From positions 1 to 64,000 of the forward strand of contig VXQO01000035.1 in the NCBI GenBank assembly GCA_009838975.1: a stretch of DNA of 64,000 bases, in the 5' to 3' direction. The stretch is from Gemmatimonadota bacterium (GTDB taxonomy: Bacteria; Gemmatimonadota; Gemmatimonadetes; Longimicrobiales; Gaopeijiaceae). Both the position numbers and the translations under genes were made by a program. Position 1 is the stretch's first letter. Every line of letters starts with the position of its first letter. The notes beneath the pieces are model-generated. The model was given only the letters and a program-made list of their open reading frames with translations. It ran no database searches and had not been told where the DNA came from. Of this stretch, positions 47,812 through 56,844 are shown one piece after another.

Positions 47812-49089
47812 ATGGCGGGCTTCGAGCGCCTCCAGGCGGATTGGCTTTCGTACGGAGACGCGCTTGCGCGTGTGCTGGCCGACGCCCGTCCGACGCCGGC
47901 CACGCCCCTGGCACCCGCCCCCGCGCTTGGGCGGTCCCTCGCCGCCCCGGTCGTGGCCCGCGCCACCCTGCCCTCGTGGCCGAACAGCGCTATGGACGGC
48001 TTCGCGGTGAGAAGCGCGGATCTGCGGGAACCGTCTTCCCGGAGCATCCGCCTCCCCGTTGCGGGTCATTCCTATCCCGGCTCGGTGCCGCTTGAGGACG
48101 TGCCCCCCGGCGCGGCGATCCGCATCATGACGGGCGGACCCCTCCCCGTCGGCTTCGATTCGGTGATACGGGTCGAGCACACTGACGGCGAGGCTTCGGC
48201 CGGGTTCGTTGAGATCCACCGGACCGAGGACGTGGGCAGGCACATCCGGTCGCCGGGCAAGGACATGCGGCGCGGAGACGAGACCGTGCCGGCGGGCGCG
48301 GTCGTGCACTCGGGAACGTTGCCCGTGATCATGGCCAGCGGGGCCGAGAGTCTCGCGGTCTTCCGCCGCCCCCGCGTGGGCGTGCTGTCGAGCGGCGATG
48401 AGCTGGTGGGGCAGGATCGATTCGATCTCGTGGTCGAGGGAAGGGGCATTCCGGACACCAACAGGGACATGATCGCCGCCGCGGTCGCGGAGGCCGGGGG
48501 CGTCCCGGTCGACCTGGGAGTGGCGCCGGACGATCCGGACGCCCTCAAGGCCGCACTCGAGTCCGTGGAGGGCGTCGATGTCCTGGTCTCGACCGGCGGG
48601 GCTTCGATGGGCGAAAAGGACCTGCTCAAGCGCATCCTCCTCGGCCTTGCCTTCCGGCTCGACTTCTGGCGCGCCCGCGTCCGTCCCGGAAGCCCGCTCT
48701 CGTTCGGCCACCTGCGGCGCGGCGCGGGCGACCTCCCGGTCTTCGGACTCCCCGGCAATCCCGCGTCGGCGTTCGTGACCTTCCACGTCTTCGTCGTGCC
48801 GTATCTGCGCGCCATGCTCGGATCACGGCGTCCCGCCGGCACTACGGTCACCGCGGTGACCGAGACGACGCTCGGCTCACCGCCACGCCTCACCCAGTTC
48901 TACCGGGTCCGGTTCCTGCCTCCCCGTGCGCCGGGCGAGGCAGAGCGGTGCACCCTCACCGGCCCGCAGGGAAGCGGGCTCGTGCGGTCGCTGCGCGACG
49001 CGGAGGGGCTGGCGGTCGTGCCGGAAGGGACCTCACGCATCGAGGCGGGTGACACGGTGTCCGTGCTTCTCCTGCCGGGACGGCAATGA
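47812..49089 (+). CDS. moeA: Molybdopterin molybdenumtransferase
   Basis: MoeA of 425 residues, which inserts molybdate into adenylated molybdopterin. Motifs: LPSWPNSAMDGFAVR near residues 53-67, IRIMTGGPLPVGFDSVIRVEHT near 103-124 (core MTGGPLP), VGVLSSGDELV near 190, DTNRDMIAAAVAEAGG near 216, VDVLVSTGGASMGEKD near 255-270, and GLPGNPASAFVTF near 311-323. The C-terminal domain IV is present. Complements moaC at 38345; no mobA or moaA in the window. It overlaps the M23 gene by four bases (ATGA). Confidence 0.95.
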   Translation: MAGFERLQADWLSYGDALARVLADARPTPATPLAPAPALGRSLAAPVVARATLPSWPNSAMDGFAVRSADLREPSSRSIRLPVAGHSYPGSVPLEDVPPGAAIRIMTGGPLPVGFDSVIRVEHTDGEASAGFVEIHRTEDVGRHIRSPGKDMRRGDETVPAGAVVHSGTLPVIMASGAESLAVFRRPRVGVLSSGDELVGQDRFDLVVEGRGIPDTNRDMIAAAVAEAGGVPVDLGVAPDDPDALKAALESVEGVDVLVSTGGASMGEKDLLKRILLGLAFRLDFWRARVRPGSPLSFGHLRRGAGDLPVFGLPGNPASAFVTFHVFVVPYLRAMLGSRRPAGTTVTAVTETTLGSPPRLTQFYRVRFLPPRAPGEAERCTLTGPQGSGLVRSLRDAEGLAVVPEGTSRIEAGDTVSVLLLPGRQ

Positions 49090-49547
49090 GATACGCTGTC
49101 GCGCGCGGGCTGCTGCCCCCGGCTCTCCTGTCCCTGGTCCTGGCCCTGCAGGGGTGCCAGACCCCCCAATGGCCGGTCGAGGGAGCCATGGCGTCGCCGT
49201 TCGGGATCCGCTCGCAGGGCGGAGCCGATCTGCACCGCGGCGTGGATCTCGAAGCCGCCGTGGGGACTCCGGTGCGGCCGGTGCTTCCGGGACGGGTGCG
49301 GTTCGCCGGCACCATGAGCGGATATGGCAGCGTGATCTGGATCGACCACGGCGAAAACCTGATCACCGTGTACGGGCACCTCTCCGAAATCAGGGTCGAG
49401 GTTCTGCAGGAGGTATCGAAGGAGACGGTCATCGCTCTGAGCGGCCAGTCCGGCAACGTGACGGGCCCGCACCTCCACCTGGAGGTGTGGCGCTGGGGGC
49501 GCGAGGTCGACCCGGTCAACTTCCTGGGGCGGCCCCCGGGGGACTAG
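49086..49547 (+). CDS. M23-family peptidoglycan endopeptidase lipoprotein
   Basis: Lipoprotein of 153 residues (lipobox LALQGC near Cys24) consisting almost only of an M23/LytM domain. Zinc ligands are in HRGVDLEA near residues 55-62 and HLHLEVWRWG near 129-138, with GYGSVIWIDHGENLITVYGHLS being the standard core. Both ligand motifs are intact, so it is likely an active endopeptidase or LytM activator. Translationally coupled to moeA, which is not an obvious functional partner. Confidence 0.9.
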   Translation: MRYAVARGLLPPALLSLVLALQGCQTPQWPVEGAMASPFGIRSQGGADLHRGVDLEAAVGTPVRPVLPGRVRFAGTMSGYGSVIWIDHGENLITVYGHLSEIRVEVLQEVSKETVIALSGQSGNVTGPHLHLEVWRWGREVDPVNFLGRPPGD

Positions 49548-49559
49548 GCTGGCGGTTCC

Positions 49560-50534
49560 CTACTGTTCGCGCAGCGTGCGAATGGCGGCCGCCAGTTCCG
49601 GCACGATCTCGAAGGCGTCGCCGACGATCCCGTAGTCGGCCACACCGAAGATGGGCGCTTCGGCGTCGCGGTTGACCGCGACAATGACCCCGGAGGTGCG
49701 CATCCCGGCGAGGTGCTGGATCGCGCCGGAGATCGCCACGGCAAAGTAGAGCTTCGGCGTCACGGTCTTGCCCGTCTGGCCGACCTGTTCGGCGTGGGGG
49801 CGCCACCCCGCGTCGACGACGGCCCGGGAGGCCCCCAGCGCGGCGGTCTCACCCAGCGCGTCACGCAGGTCGGCGAGAAGGTGCCAGTTCTCGGGCCCCT
49901 TCATGCCGCGGCCGCCGGACACGATGATCGCCGCTTCCGAGACGTCGAGGGCCGCGCCGGCCGACTCCTCGAAGCCGACGACGCGGTAGCCCCCCGCAGA
50001 CGCATCCCCCGACGGTGCCACGTGCGCGACCTGAGCCGTGCGGGGAGCATCGGACACCGGGAAGACATTGGGCCGGATGGAGAGCAGCGCCGGCGCGCCG
50101 AGGGCCCGCACCCGGGCCAGGGCCTTGCCCGCGAAGACGGGACGGGTGACCACGACCCGGCCACCGTCGACCTCCGCCGCGACGACATCCGTGAGGAGGG
50201 CGACTCCCAGCCTTGCCGCGACCCTGGGGGCAAGATCCCTGCCCGGCCCGGTCGCGGCGAACACGACCGCGCCGTAGTCGCCCCCGCGGACGACCTCCGC
50301 CACAGCCACCGCGCGCACGTCCACCTGCTCGGCATCGTCGATCGCCAGCACCCGGTCCGCGCCCTGCTCAGCCAGCGCCGCGGCCGCTTCCCCCGCGCCC
50401 CGGCCACCCGCCACGGCCGCGTCGACGCGTCCCCCGAGAGCGTCCGCGAGGCCGCGCGCCACCGTGACCACCTCCCTGGAGACGCCCTGAACGACGCCGT
50501 CCCGGACCTCCGCTACCGCAAGTACGTCCGCCAT
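49560..50534 (-). CDS. etfA: Electron transfer flavoprotein alpha subunit
   Basis: EtfA of 324 residues, FAD-binding partner of EtfB that carries electrons from acyl-CoA dehydrogenases to the quinone pool. The C-terminal FAD signature is [18 protein letters not shown] near residues 249-266 followed by [21 protein letters not shown]-terminal half is the divergent alpha domain with [12 protein letters not shown] near 102. ATG 50534 overlaps the etfB stop by one base. ETF:quinone oxidoreductase is not in the window. Confidence 0.94.
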   Translation of the reverse strand: MADVLAVAEVRDGVVQGVSREVVTVARGLADALGGRVDAAVAGGRGAGEAAAALAEQGADRVLAIDDAEQVDVRAVAVAEVVRGGDYGAVVFAATGPGRDLAPRVAARLGVALLTDVVAAEVDGGRVVVTRPVFAGKALARVRALGAPALLSIRPNVFPVSDAPRTAQVAHVAPSGDASAGGYRVVGFEESAGAALDVSEAAIIVSGGRGMKGPENWHLLADLRDALGETAALGASRAVVDAGWRPHAEQVGQTGKTVTPKLYFAVAISGAIQHLAGMRTSGVIVAVNRDAEAPIFGVADYGIVGDAFEIVPELAAAIRTLREQ

Positions 50535-51283
50535 CAGAGTACCTTGGCCTCCTCCCTGAGCAGGCGCACGAGTGCGGGCACCGCATCGGTCCCCTCCCCC
50601 ACGATCCGTCCCTCGGGGCGCTCGGCAGGATACGCCAGGCTCTCCACCGCGATCCCCGGGGCCACCTCGGGCGCCGGCTTGACCACAAGCGGCTTCCGTT
50701 TGGCCATCATGATGCCCCGCAGCGATGCATACCGTGGCTCGTACCGCCCCTTCGTGATCGTGGCGACCGCCGGCAGATCCATCTCGACCACCTCCTGGCC
50801 GCCCTCCACCGCACGCCGACAGGTCACCGCGTCCCCCGCGACATCCATCGCGGCGACCGACGTCGCGCACGGCCGGTCCAGCAGTTCAGCCACCATCGGA
50901 CCCACCTGCTGCTGGTCGTCGTCCACCGCCTTGACACCGAAGAGCACAAGCCCGGCATCGTCGTCCGCCAGCTCCGAGGCCAGGACGCGGGCGGTGGCCC
51001 ATCCATCCATGTCGGGGGTGCCGGTCAGCAGCACGGCCTTGTGCGCCCCCAGCGCCAGCCCCGAGCGCAGCGACTCCTGCGTGGCTTCCGGGCCGTAGCT
51101 CAGCAGCGTTACCTCACCCTGCCCCGCCGCTTCGACCAGCTGAAGCGCGGCCTCGACGGCGAATTCGTCGTAGGGGCTGAGTACGTACTTCACCCCGTCC
51201 CTCTCGATGTCGCATCCGTCCGGCGCGATCCGGATCCGGGTCGCGGTGTCGGGCACGCGCTTCACGCACACGGTGATGTTCAC
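50534..51283 (-). CDS. etfB: Electron transfer flavoprotein beta subunit
   Basis: EtfB of 249 residues with the AMP-binding architecture. CVKRVPDTATRIRI near residues 6-19, YVLSPYDEFAVEAAL near 33-47, ALGAHKAVLLTG near 76-87, and the signature-like DLPAVATITKGRYEPRYASLRGIMMAKRKP near 158-187 (core PRYASLRGIMMAKRKP) identify it. It precedes etfA with a one-base overlap and follows the NhaC-like gene by 42 bp. Confidence 0.94.
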   Translation of the reverse strand: MNITVCVKRVPDTATRIRIAPDGCDIERDGVKYVLSPYDEFAVEAALQLVEAAGQGEVTLLSYGPEATQESLRSGLALGAHKAVLLTGTPDMDGWATARVLASELADDDAGLVLFGVKAVDDDQQQVGPMVAELLDRPCATSVAAMDVAGDAVTCRRAVEGGQEVVEMDLPAVATITKGRYEPRYASLRGIMMAKRKPLVVKPAPEVAPGIAVESLAYPAERPEGRIVGEGTDAVPALVRLLREEAKVL

Positions 51284-51325
51284 GGCGCTCCTCGGCGGGC
51301 CGGCAGGGCTCCTGCCGCGACCCCG

Positions 51326-52738
51326 TTACAGAAATGCACCCGCCACCGCGAAGCAGACCGTCGCGACCGCGCCTCCCGCCAATGCGTAGGGCAACTGCGT
51401 CCGCACATGGTCCACATGATCGGTGGCCGACGCCATGGAAGATATCACCGTGGTGTCGCTGATGGGGGAGCAGTGGTCGCCGAAGATTCCGCCCGACAGC
51501 GCAGCGGCCAGGAAGGGCGCCAGGTCGAGCTGCAGCGCAGCGGCCGCGGGCACCATGATCGGGATCATGATCGCGAAGGTGCCCCAGCTGGAGCCGATCG
51601 AGAACGCAATAGCGGCGGATACCACGAAGGCGAGCGGCAGCAGGACGGCCGGGGCCAGCACACCCTCGGTAAGCCCGGCCACGTATTCGCCGGTCCCCAG
51701 TTCGCCGGTCACGTCGCCCAGCGCCAGGGCCAGCAGCAGGATGAGTGCCAGGGGCACGAGTCCGCCCGCCCCGCGCAGCGCGATCTTCACCAGTTCGTTT
51801 ACCGAATACGCGCGTTGCGCCAGCAGAAGGATCCACGCGGCCGCCAGACCACCGAGCGATCCCCATAGCACCGCGATCGAACCGTCCCCGGCCCTCAGGT
51901 CGCCTTCACCCGTGGCCCACAGCCCAAGGGGCATGAGCCCTACCAACACCAGCACCGGAACGACCATGTTGACCGCCCGGGGGGGAATCGGCGCATCGTC
52001 GCCCGAACCGAGGATCGCCTCGTCCATGATGGGTGTCGCGCCGGGCGACAGGACCTCGCCCTTCGCCGCCCGGGCCTCGGCCCGCTTCATGGGACCCCAG
52101 TCCATCCTCGCAAGCACCACCGCCAGAGCCAGGATCACCGCCGCGAAGGAATAGAAGTTGAAGAGGATCGAACGCAGAAAGACCCCGAGCGAGTCCTCCA
52201 CGCCGAGCCCGTTCAGGATGCCGAGATTGTAGGCGCCCCAGGCGTTCAGCGGGATCAGGATGCAGATCGGGGCGCTGGTGGAGTCGATCAGGTAGGCGAG
52301 CTTCTCGCGCGAGACCCGGTAGCGGTCGAAGAGCGGACGCGACACCGAACCGGCGACCAGCACGGTGATGTTGGATTCGATGAAGATCAGCACGCCGATC
52401 AGCCAGGCCATCAGCTGCGCGCGCCGCCCGTTGTTGACCCATCGGTTCCGCTCCAGCCAGGCCACGAACCCGGCCACCCCACCCGACGACGACAGCGTAG
52501 CGATCAGCGCGCCGATCACCAGGGTGAACATGATGACCCCGGCATCGTAGGGATCGTTCAGAACCCTGACGGCCGACTCGATCGATTCGGCAACCCCGGC
52601 GGCGGGGTTCCAGCTGAGGAGGATCGTCCAGCCGAGCCAGATCCCGCCGGCGAGCGACAGGTAGACCTGCCGCGTGGCGATGGCGAGGACGATCGCGAGG
52701 AGTGGTGGAAGGACTGAGATCCAGGTCGGGTCGTTCAT
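51326..52738 (-). CDS. NhaC-family Na+/H+ antiporter-like transporter
   Basis: Inner-membrane protein of 470 residues with about 11-12 hydrophobic segments. Family landmarks: FIESNITVLVAGSVSRPLFD near residues 118-137, YLIDSTSAPICILIPLNAWG near 149-168, and SGGIFGDHCSPISDTTVISS near 414-433, the NhaC/YuiF pattern. Related proteins exchange sodium and protons or malate/lactate, so the substrate is uncertain. It follows aag by 9 bp on the same strand. A large soluble loop near 211-240 separates the two halves. Confidence 0.87.
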   Translation of the reverse strand: MNDPTWISVLPPLLAIVLAIATRQVYLSLAGGIWLGWTILLSWNPAAGVAESIESAVRVLNDPYDAGVIMFTLVIGALIATLSSSGGVAGFVAWLERNRWVNNGRRAQLMAWLIGVLIFIESNITVLVAGSVSRPLFDRYRVSREKLAYLIDSTSAPICILIPLNAWGAYNLGILNGLGVEDSLGVFLRSILFNFYSFAAVILALAVVLARMDWGPMKRAEARAAKGEVLSPGATPIMDEAILGSGDDAPIPPRAVNMVVPVLVLVGLMPLGLWATGEGDLRAGDGSIAVLWGSLGGLAAAWILLLAQRAYSVNELVKIALRGAGGLVPLALILLLALALGDVTGELGTGEYVAGLTEGVLAPAVLLPLAFVVSAAIAFSIGSSWGTFAIMIPIMVPAAAALQLDLAPFLAAALSGGIFGDHCSPISDTTVISSMASATDHVDHVRTQLPYALAGGAVATVCFAVAGAFL

Positions 52739-52747
52739 GCCTCTAAC

Positions 52748-53362
52748 CTACCACCTCGGCGGTTTGACCGCCGAATGGCCCCTGACGAAGAACCTGAGCG
52801 GCCAGTCGGCCGCGCGGGAGATGCCGATTCGGCCCGAAGTGCCCACGTCCCGATCGACGACCGCGTTCCCGGGTAACAGCTGAACCGGAGGCACGGCGAG
52901 GTCGTGGTAGTTGTGGCGCATCGTGATCCCCAGCGCCTGGGAGAGGCGGCCGGGACCGCTGCAGAGGTCGGTGGAACGGCCCCTTCGCCCGGCCATCACC
53001 TCGATGCCGCCGGCCGGTTCCAGGGCGCGGATCAGTACCGCCGCCGGGTCGCCCTCGGCCCCCGTCACCACGTTGATGCAGTGGTGGATGCCGTAGGAGA
53101 TGTAGACGTAGAGGGTGCCCCTGGCCGAGAACATCGCGTCGTTGCGCGGAGTGCGCCCTTTCGAGGCGTGCGCGTGGCTGGCAGGGTCGTCGAGCCCCAG
53201 GTAGGCTTCCGTTTCGACGATGACGCCCCTGGTCTCCAGCCCGTCCACCCGGGAGACGAGGGTGGATCCGAGGAGCCGGCGGGCCACGCGCGCGGCGTCG
53301 CCCGCAAGAAGATCGTAGAGGTGGGAGGCGGTCCCGGTCGCCGGGAGATCAGTCCTCCGCAT
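52748..53362 (-). CDS. DNA-3-methyladenine glycosylase (AAG/MPG family)
   Basis: Alkylbase glycosylase of 204 residues. Landmarks: ARRLLGSTLVSRVDG near residues 26-40, ETEAYLGLDDPASHA near 49-63 with catalytic Glu, NDAMFSARGTLYVYISYGIHHCINVV near 73-98 (core YVYISYGIHHCINVV), and LCSGPGRLSQALGI near 131-144. Length is family-typical. ATG 53362 overlaps the NYN-LOTUS gene by 14 bp. Repairs 3-methyladenine and related lesions; second repair glycosylase in the window after mutM. Confidence 0.92.
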   Translation of the reverse strand: MRRTDLPATGTASHLYDLLAGDAARVARRLLGSTLVSRVDGLETRGVIVETEAYLGLDDPASHAHASKGRTPRNDAMFSARGTLYVYISYGIHHCINVVTGAEGDPAAVLIRALEPAGGIEVMAGRRGRSTDLCSGPGRLSQALGITMRHNYHDLAVPPVQLLPGNAVVDRDVGTSGRIGISRAADWPLRFFVRGHSAVKPPRW

Positions 53363-55139
53363 CGGGCCGGCGCCTGGCGCGGCGACCCCAGGGGAACAGG
53401 CCCAGGATGCCCTGTCTGGCGGGAGGATCCGCCTCGGCCGCCACTCCCACCGCCGCGGCTCGTTCCTCCGAGAGCTCGTCGGTTCCGGGAGACCGGCGCT
53501 GCTCCGCGGCAGCGGCCTTCTCTTCCCGCTTTCCGCTGCGGCCGCGCGGACCTCGTGGACGGGTTTCGGAGCGTGCCGCCTGGGCCTTTTTCGCAACAGG
53601 CCGTTCGGTCGCGGCCTGCTTGGCCAACGCCTCACTCCGACGCTTGAAATCGATTGTCCAGGCCGTCAACACGCTCTCGGCCCGGGCTCGCAGCAGTACC
53701 TTCTTCACGCGCTCGGGATCCTTCTGCAGGACCTTGAAGACGTCCGCGCCGAAGTGATCCACAAGGCGCGCCGCGGTCTTGACGCCGACGCCCTTGTAGC
53801 GATGGGCAAGGTAGCTCTTGATCGAGCTCTCGGTTGTAGGCAGCCCGAGCGCCTTCGCGTCGAATGGTGACGCCGCCGGAACGGATTCGCCGGCCACGAG
53901 CCGGACTCCGAAGCTCCCGCTCTTGCCCCGCTCGAGGGAAACGGCTCCCTCCTTTTCGGCGTACAGCAGGAACTTGCTGAACTTCCCGAAGCCCAGCGCA
54001 CCTTCCTTGAAGCTTCGGTCGATGGCGAGCATCTTGCGCTTGACATCGGAGTCCCGGGCCGGTTCCGAGTCGCTGCCCCCCAGTTCCCGGACCGCCTTGG
54101 CGAGCAGTTCGAGCGCGGGGGCCCGGTCGGGTTGCCGGGTGCGCTCCCGAACCGCCGTCGCCGGGGCGCTCGCCGTGGGCTGCGCATTCCCGGCCGGTTG
54201 CGCGCTTCCGGCCGCCGGGGCCTTGCGCCGCGCTTCCTTCGGCCCCCTTTCAGCCGGTGTTCGCCGCGCTGGCGGGCCGCGTCTGGCCCTGCCGCGCTGG
54301 TCGTCCCCATTCGCGGCCGACGCACCGGGCCGGGGTTCCGACCCTTTCGCACGCGCCGCCGCGCGACCACCGACCGGTCCTACCTGGTACTGCCCGTTTT
54401 CGCCACGCTCAATCTCCACCAACCCCTTCTTCGCCGCCTCGAGCAGAAACTTCGAGAAGTTCTTGAACCCGAGGCTGCGCTCGTCGAAGCCGGGGGCCAG
54501 CTCCATCATGACCTGCTTGAGCCTGTCGGAGCGCATCACGTCGCCGCGCGAGACCATGCGGCTCACGGCCTCCTCGACGCACTCCCAGGCGTCGGGCGTG
54601 GAGGTGCCGTCTTCGCTGGCTCTGCTGAGGCCGGTCAGCGCGGTGTACGAGTAGTACTCGTCGCAGTTCTGGACCAGGATGTCCGAACTGGACTCCTGAA
54701 TGCCGATCCCGATCACGTATTTTCCGTACTCCTTGAGCTTCAGGACGAGGCTGGAGAAGTCGGAGTCTCCGGTGAGCAGGATGTAGGTGCCGATCTCGGG
54801 ACGGATGAAGACGAGTTCGATTCCGTCGATGGCCATCCGGATGTCGGTGGCGTTCTTCTTCGAGCTCCCGTAGGCGGGCGCGAAGATGAGGTCGATCGAG
54901 GCTTCGGAGAGGGGAACGATGTACTGGGGATAGCGGCGCCAGTCCGCATAGGCCCTCTGGACGGTCACCTTCCCCTTGATGATGTCCGAGTCGAGGAGGT
55001 TCTTGAGTTCCTTCGCCAGGTCGCTTCGCATGCCCATCGTGACGTTGTCGAAGTCGATGAGCAGAGCCGCGTTGGGTGCGTCGGGAGAGATCGGCCGCCC
55101 CGGTTCGGTGTGGGGGGCCTTCATATAGGGATTGACCAT
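53349..55139 (-). CDS. NYN-domain protein with two OST-HTH/LOTUS domains and a helix-hairpin-helix
   Basis: Protein of 596 residues. The NYN (PIN-like RNase) domain, about 22-160, has ALLIDFDNVTMG with acidic Asp29/Asp31, ATDIRMAIDGIEL near 92, and TGDSDFSSLVLKLKEYGK near 117-134. Two OST-HTH/LOTUS-like modules follow: about 180-250 (DERSLGFKNFSKFLLEAAKKG) and 340-415 (KEGALGFGKFSKFLLYAEKEG), separated by a basic Ala/Pro/Arg linker. A helix-hairpin-helix with RYKGVGVKTAARLVDHFG is near 446-463, and the basic tail ends ARRRPDAED. Probably RNA-binding and RNA-cleaving; substrate unknown. ATG 55139 chosen; open frame extends upstream without domain. Confidence 0.85.
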   Translation of the reverse strand: MVNPYMKAPHTEPGRPISPDAPNAALLIDFDNVTMGMRSDLAKELKNLLDSDIIKGKVTVQRAYADWRRYPQYIVPLSEASIDLIFAPAYGSSKKNATDIRMAIDGIELVFIRPEIGTYILLTGDSDFSSLVLKLKEYGKYVIGIGIQESSSDILVQNCDEYYSYTALTGLSRASEDGTSTPDAWECVEEAVSRMVSRGDVMRSDRLKQVMMELAPGFDERSLGFKNFSKFLLEAAKKGLVEIERGENGQYQVGPVGGRAAARAKGSEPRPGASAANGDDQRGRARRGPPARRTPAERGPKEARRKAPAAGSAQPAGNAQPTASAPATAVRERTRQPDRAPALELLAKAVRELGGSDSEPARDSDVKRKMLAIDRSFKEGALGFGKFSKFLLYAEKEGAVSLERGKSGSFGVRLVAGESVPAASPFDAKALGLPTTESSIKSYLAHRYKGVGVKTAARLVDHFGADVFKVLQKDPERVKKVLLRARAESVLTAWTIDFKRRSEALAKQAATERPVAKKAQAARSETRPRGPRGRSGKREEKAAAAEQRRSPGTDELSEERAAAVGVAAEADPPARQGILGLFPWGRRARRRPDAED

Positions 55140-55168
55140 TCTGTCTTCTGTGCAGCGGTGTTTCCGAG

Positions 55169-56770
55169 CTACCCCTCGACCCGGCCCGGGGGCTCCGCCG
55201 ACAAGCGGCGGGCCAGCTCGGTGCGCCACACCTTGCCGGTGCGGGTCAGGGGAAGGTCCTCCATGAAGGTAACAAGATCGGGAACCTTGTATTCGGCCAG
55301 GGTGACCGAACACCACTCACGGATTTCCCCGGCGGTCACGATGCCGCCCTCCACCCGCACGACACACGCGCAGATCGCCTCGCCCAGGGTTTCGTCGGGC
55401 ACGCCGACTGCCGCTGCCCCTGCCACGGCTGGATGCGCCACGAGCCGGTCCTCGATTTCGCGGGGGTAGACGTTGAATCCGTCGCGCATCACCACATCCT
55501 CCCGGCGCCCCAGGAGATGGAGGTACCCGTCCTCGTCCAGCATGCCCAGGTCACCGGTGCGCAGATAGCCCTGCGCGTCCATGGCGGCGGATGTTTCCCC
55601 CGGTTGTCTGTGGTATCCCCGCATCACGCCCGGGCCTCGCACCCGGATTTCGCCCACACTTTCGGGCGGAAGGTCGGCACCGTCGGGCTCGGTCACCCGC
55701 ACGGACGTGTCGGTGATGGGTCGGCCGAGGGTGAAGATCCGCTTGTCCGGCGGGTCGTCCAGGCGGCCGACCGCCAGCGTGGAGGCACCCTCGGTCAGGG
55801 AGTAGGCGGCTACAACCGGGGCGCCGAATGACGTCTCGATGCGGCGGGCCAGTTCGTCCTTCATGGGGGCGCCCGAGGCCAGGCAGGCGCGGATCGACTC
55901 GGGGCGTCTTCCCCGACGCTCGATTTCACGCAGTTCCCGGGCGAACATGCTGGGAATGCCGTAGTGGACGGTGGCCCCGTGACGGTCGGCCAGATCAAGC
56001 GTTTCGGTCGCGTCCGCGCCATCGGCAAGAACCAGGCCCGCGCCCCCGAGAAGGGTGCCCAGGAGCCCCGGCCCCAGTCCGAAGACGTGGAAGAGCGCAC
56101 GGACCCCTACGACGATGTCGCCGGGGCCCAGGTCGATGGCCCCTGCGGTGGCCGCCGCCGCCTGCAGCAGGTTGCGGTGAGTGAGTTCCACCCCCTTGGG
56201 CTTGCCGGTGGTGCCCGCCGTGTACACGATGGCGAAGGTGTCTTCCGGGTCGGTGCGGCCGGCGGCAAAATCGCGGCCCGCTCCCGCCGACAGCAGATCC
56301 TCCCACTGGAAGATCTGGTCGTCGTACCAGAGGTCCTCCTCACCCACCGTGACCACGTAGCCGAGTTCGGGCAGCTCCTCCAGCAGATCCTCGAAGAGCT
56401 GGAGGTAGTCGGTCCCGAAGGCATCCTCGGCCGTGACCGCGCACGCCGCACCCGAGTGCCTGAGCATGTAGCGCAGTTCGATCCGTGGAAGCCTCGGATC
56501 GAGGGGCACGACCACGGCACCGAGCTTGGCCGCGGCGAAGACGGTCACCGCGAATTCGGGCCACGACGGCAAAACCGTGGCAATCCGCTCGCCGGCCTCG
56601 ATGCCCAGATGCGCCAGCGACGCCGCCAGCGCCTCGGCCTGGTCCTCCACCTGCGCGTACGTCAGGCTGGCATCGTCCCCAACCAGGAACGGAGCCCCCG
56701 GGTCTCGTGTGGCCCGGTGGGTGAGAACGGACGCGATCGTGGGGTTCCGGAAGCGCTCAGGTGGCGCCAT
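55169..56770 (-). CDS. Class I AMP-dependent ligase (acyl-CoA synthetase-like)
   Basis: Adenylate-forming enzyme of 533 residues: [22 protein letters not shown] near 183-204 (core [11 protein letters not shown]), AYSLTEGAST near 320-329, YLRTGDLGMLDEDGYLHLLGRREDVVMRDGFNVYP near 409-443 (core GDLGMLDEDGYLHLLGR), and the C-terminal PLTRTGKVWRTEL with catalytic Lys. Most like long-chain/medium-chain fatty-acyl-CoA ligases. It follows aroB by 74 bp on the same strand. Exact acid substrate is not predictable; with ETF nearby a role in fatty-acid oxidation is plausible. Confidence 0.9.
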   Translation of the reverse strand: MAPPERFRNPTIASVLTHRATRDPGAPFLVGDDASLTYAQVEDQAEALAASLAHLGIEAGERIATVLPSWPEFAVTVFAAAKLGAVVVPLDPRLPRIELRYMLRHSGAACAVTAEDAFGTDYLQLFEDLLEELPELGYVVTVGEEDLWYDDQIFQWEDLLSAGAGRDFAAGRTDPEDTFAIVYTAGTTGKPKGVELTHRNLLQAAAATAGAIDLGPGDIVVGVRALFHVFGLGPGLLGTLLGGAGLVLADGADATETLDLADRHGATVHYGIPSMFARELREIERRGRRPESIRACLASGAPMKDELARRIETSFGAPVVAAYSLTEGASTLAVGRLDDPPDKRIFTLGRPITDTSVRVTEPDGADLPPESVGEIRVRGPGVMRGYHRQPGETSAAMDAQGYLRTGDLGMLDEDGYLHLLGRREDVVMRDGFNVYPREIEDRLVAHPAVAGAAAVGVPDETLGEAICACVVRVEGGIVTAGEIREWCSVTLAEYKVPDLVTFMEDLPLTRTGKVWRTELARRLSAEPPGRVEG

Positions 56771-56844
56771 TCATCCTCCAGCCAGCTTCAAGGGCGCGGC
56801 GGACGGTCGACAGCCGCCTATCATCGCCGATCTTCGATGACCAG

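Noticed and set aside
56821..56840. TCATCG...CGATGA inverted repeat downstream of aroB, with a single TATCAT half-site
   Set aside because: Six-base stem with long loop and no T-tract is weak as a terminator, and a lone half-site is not a Per-box-like operator.
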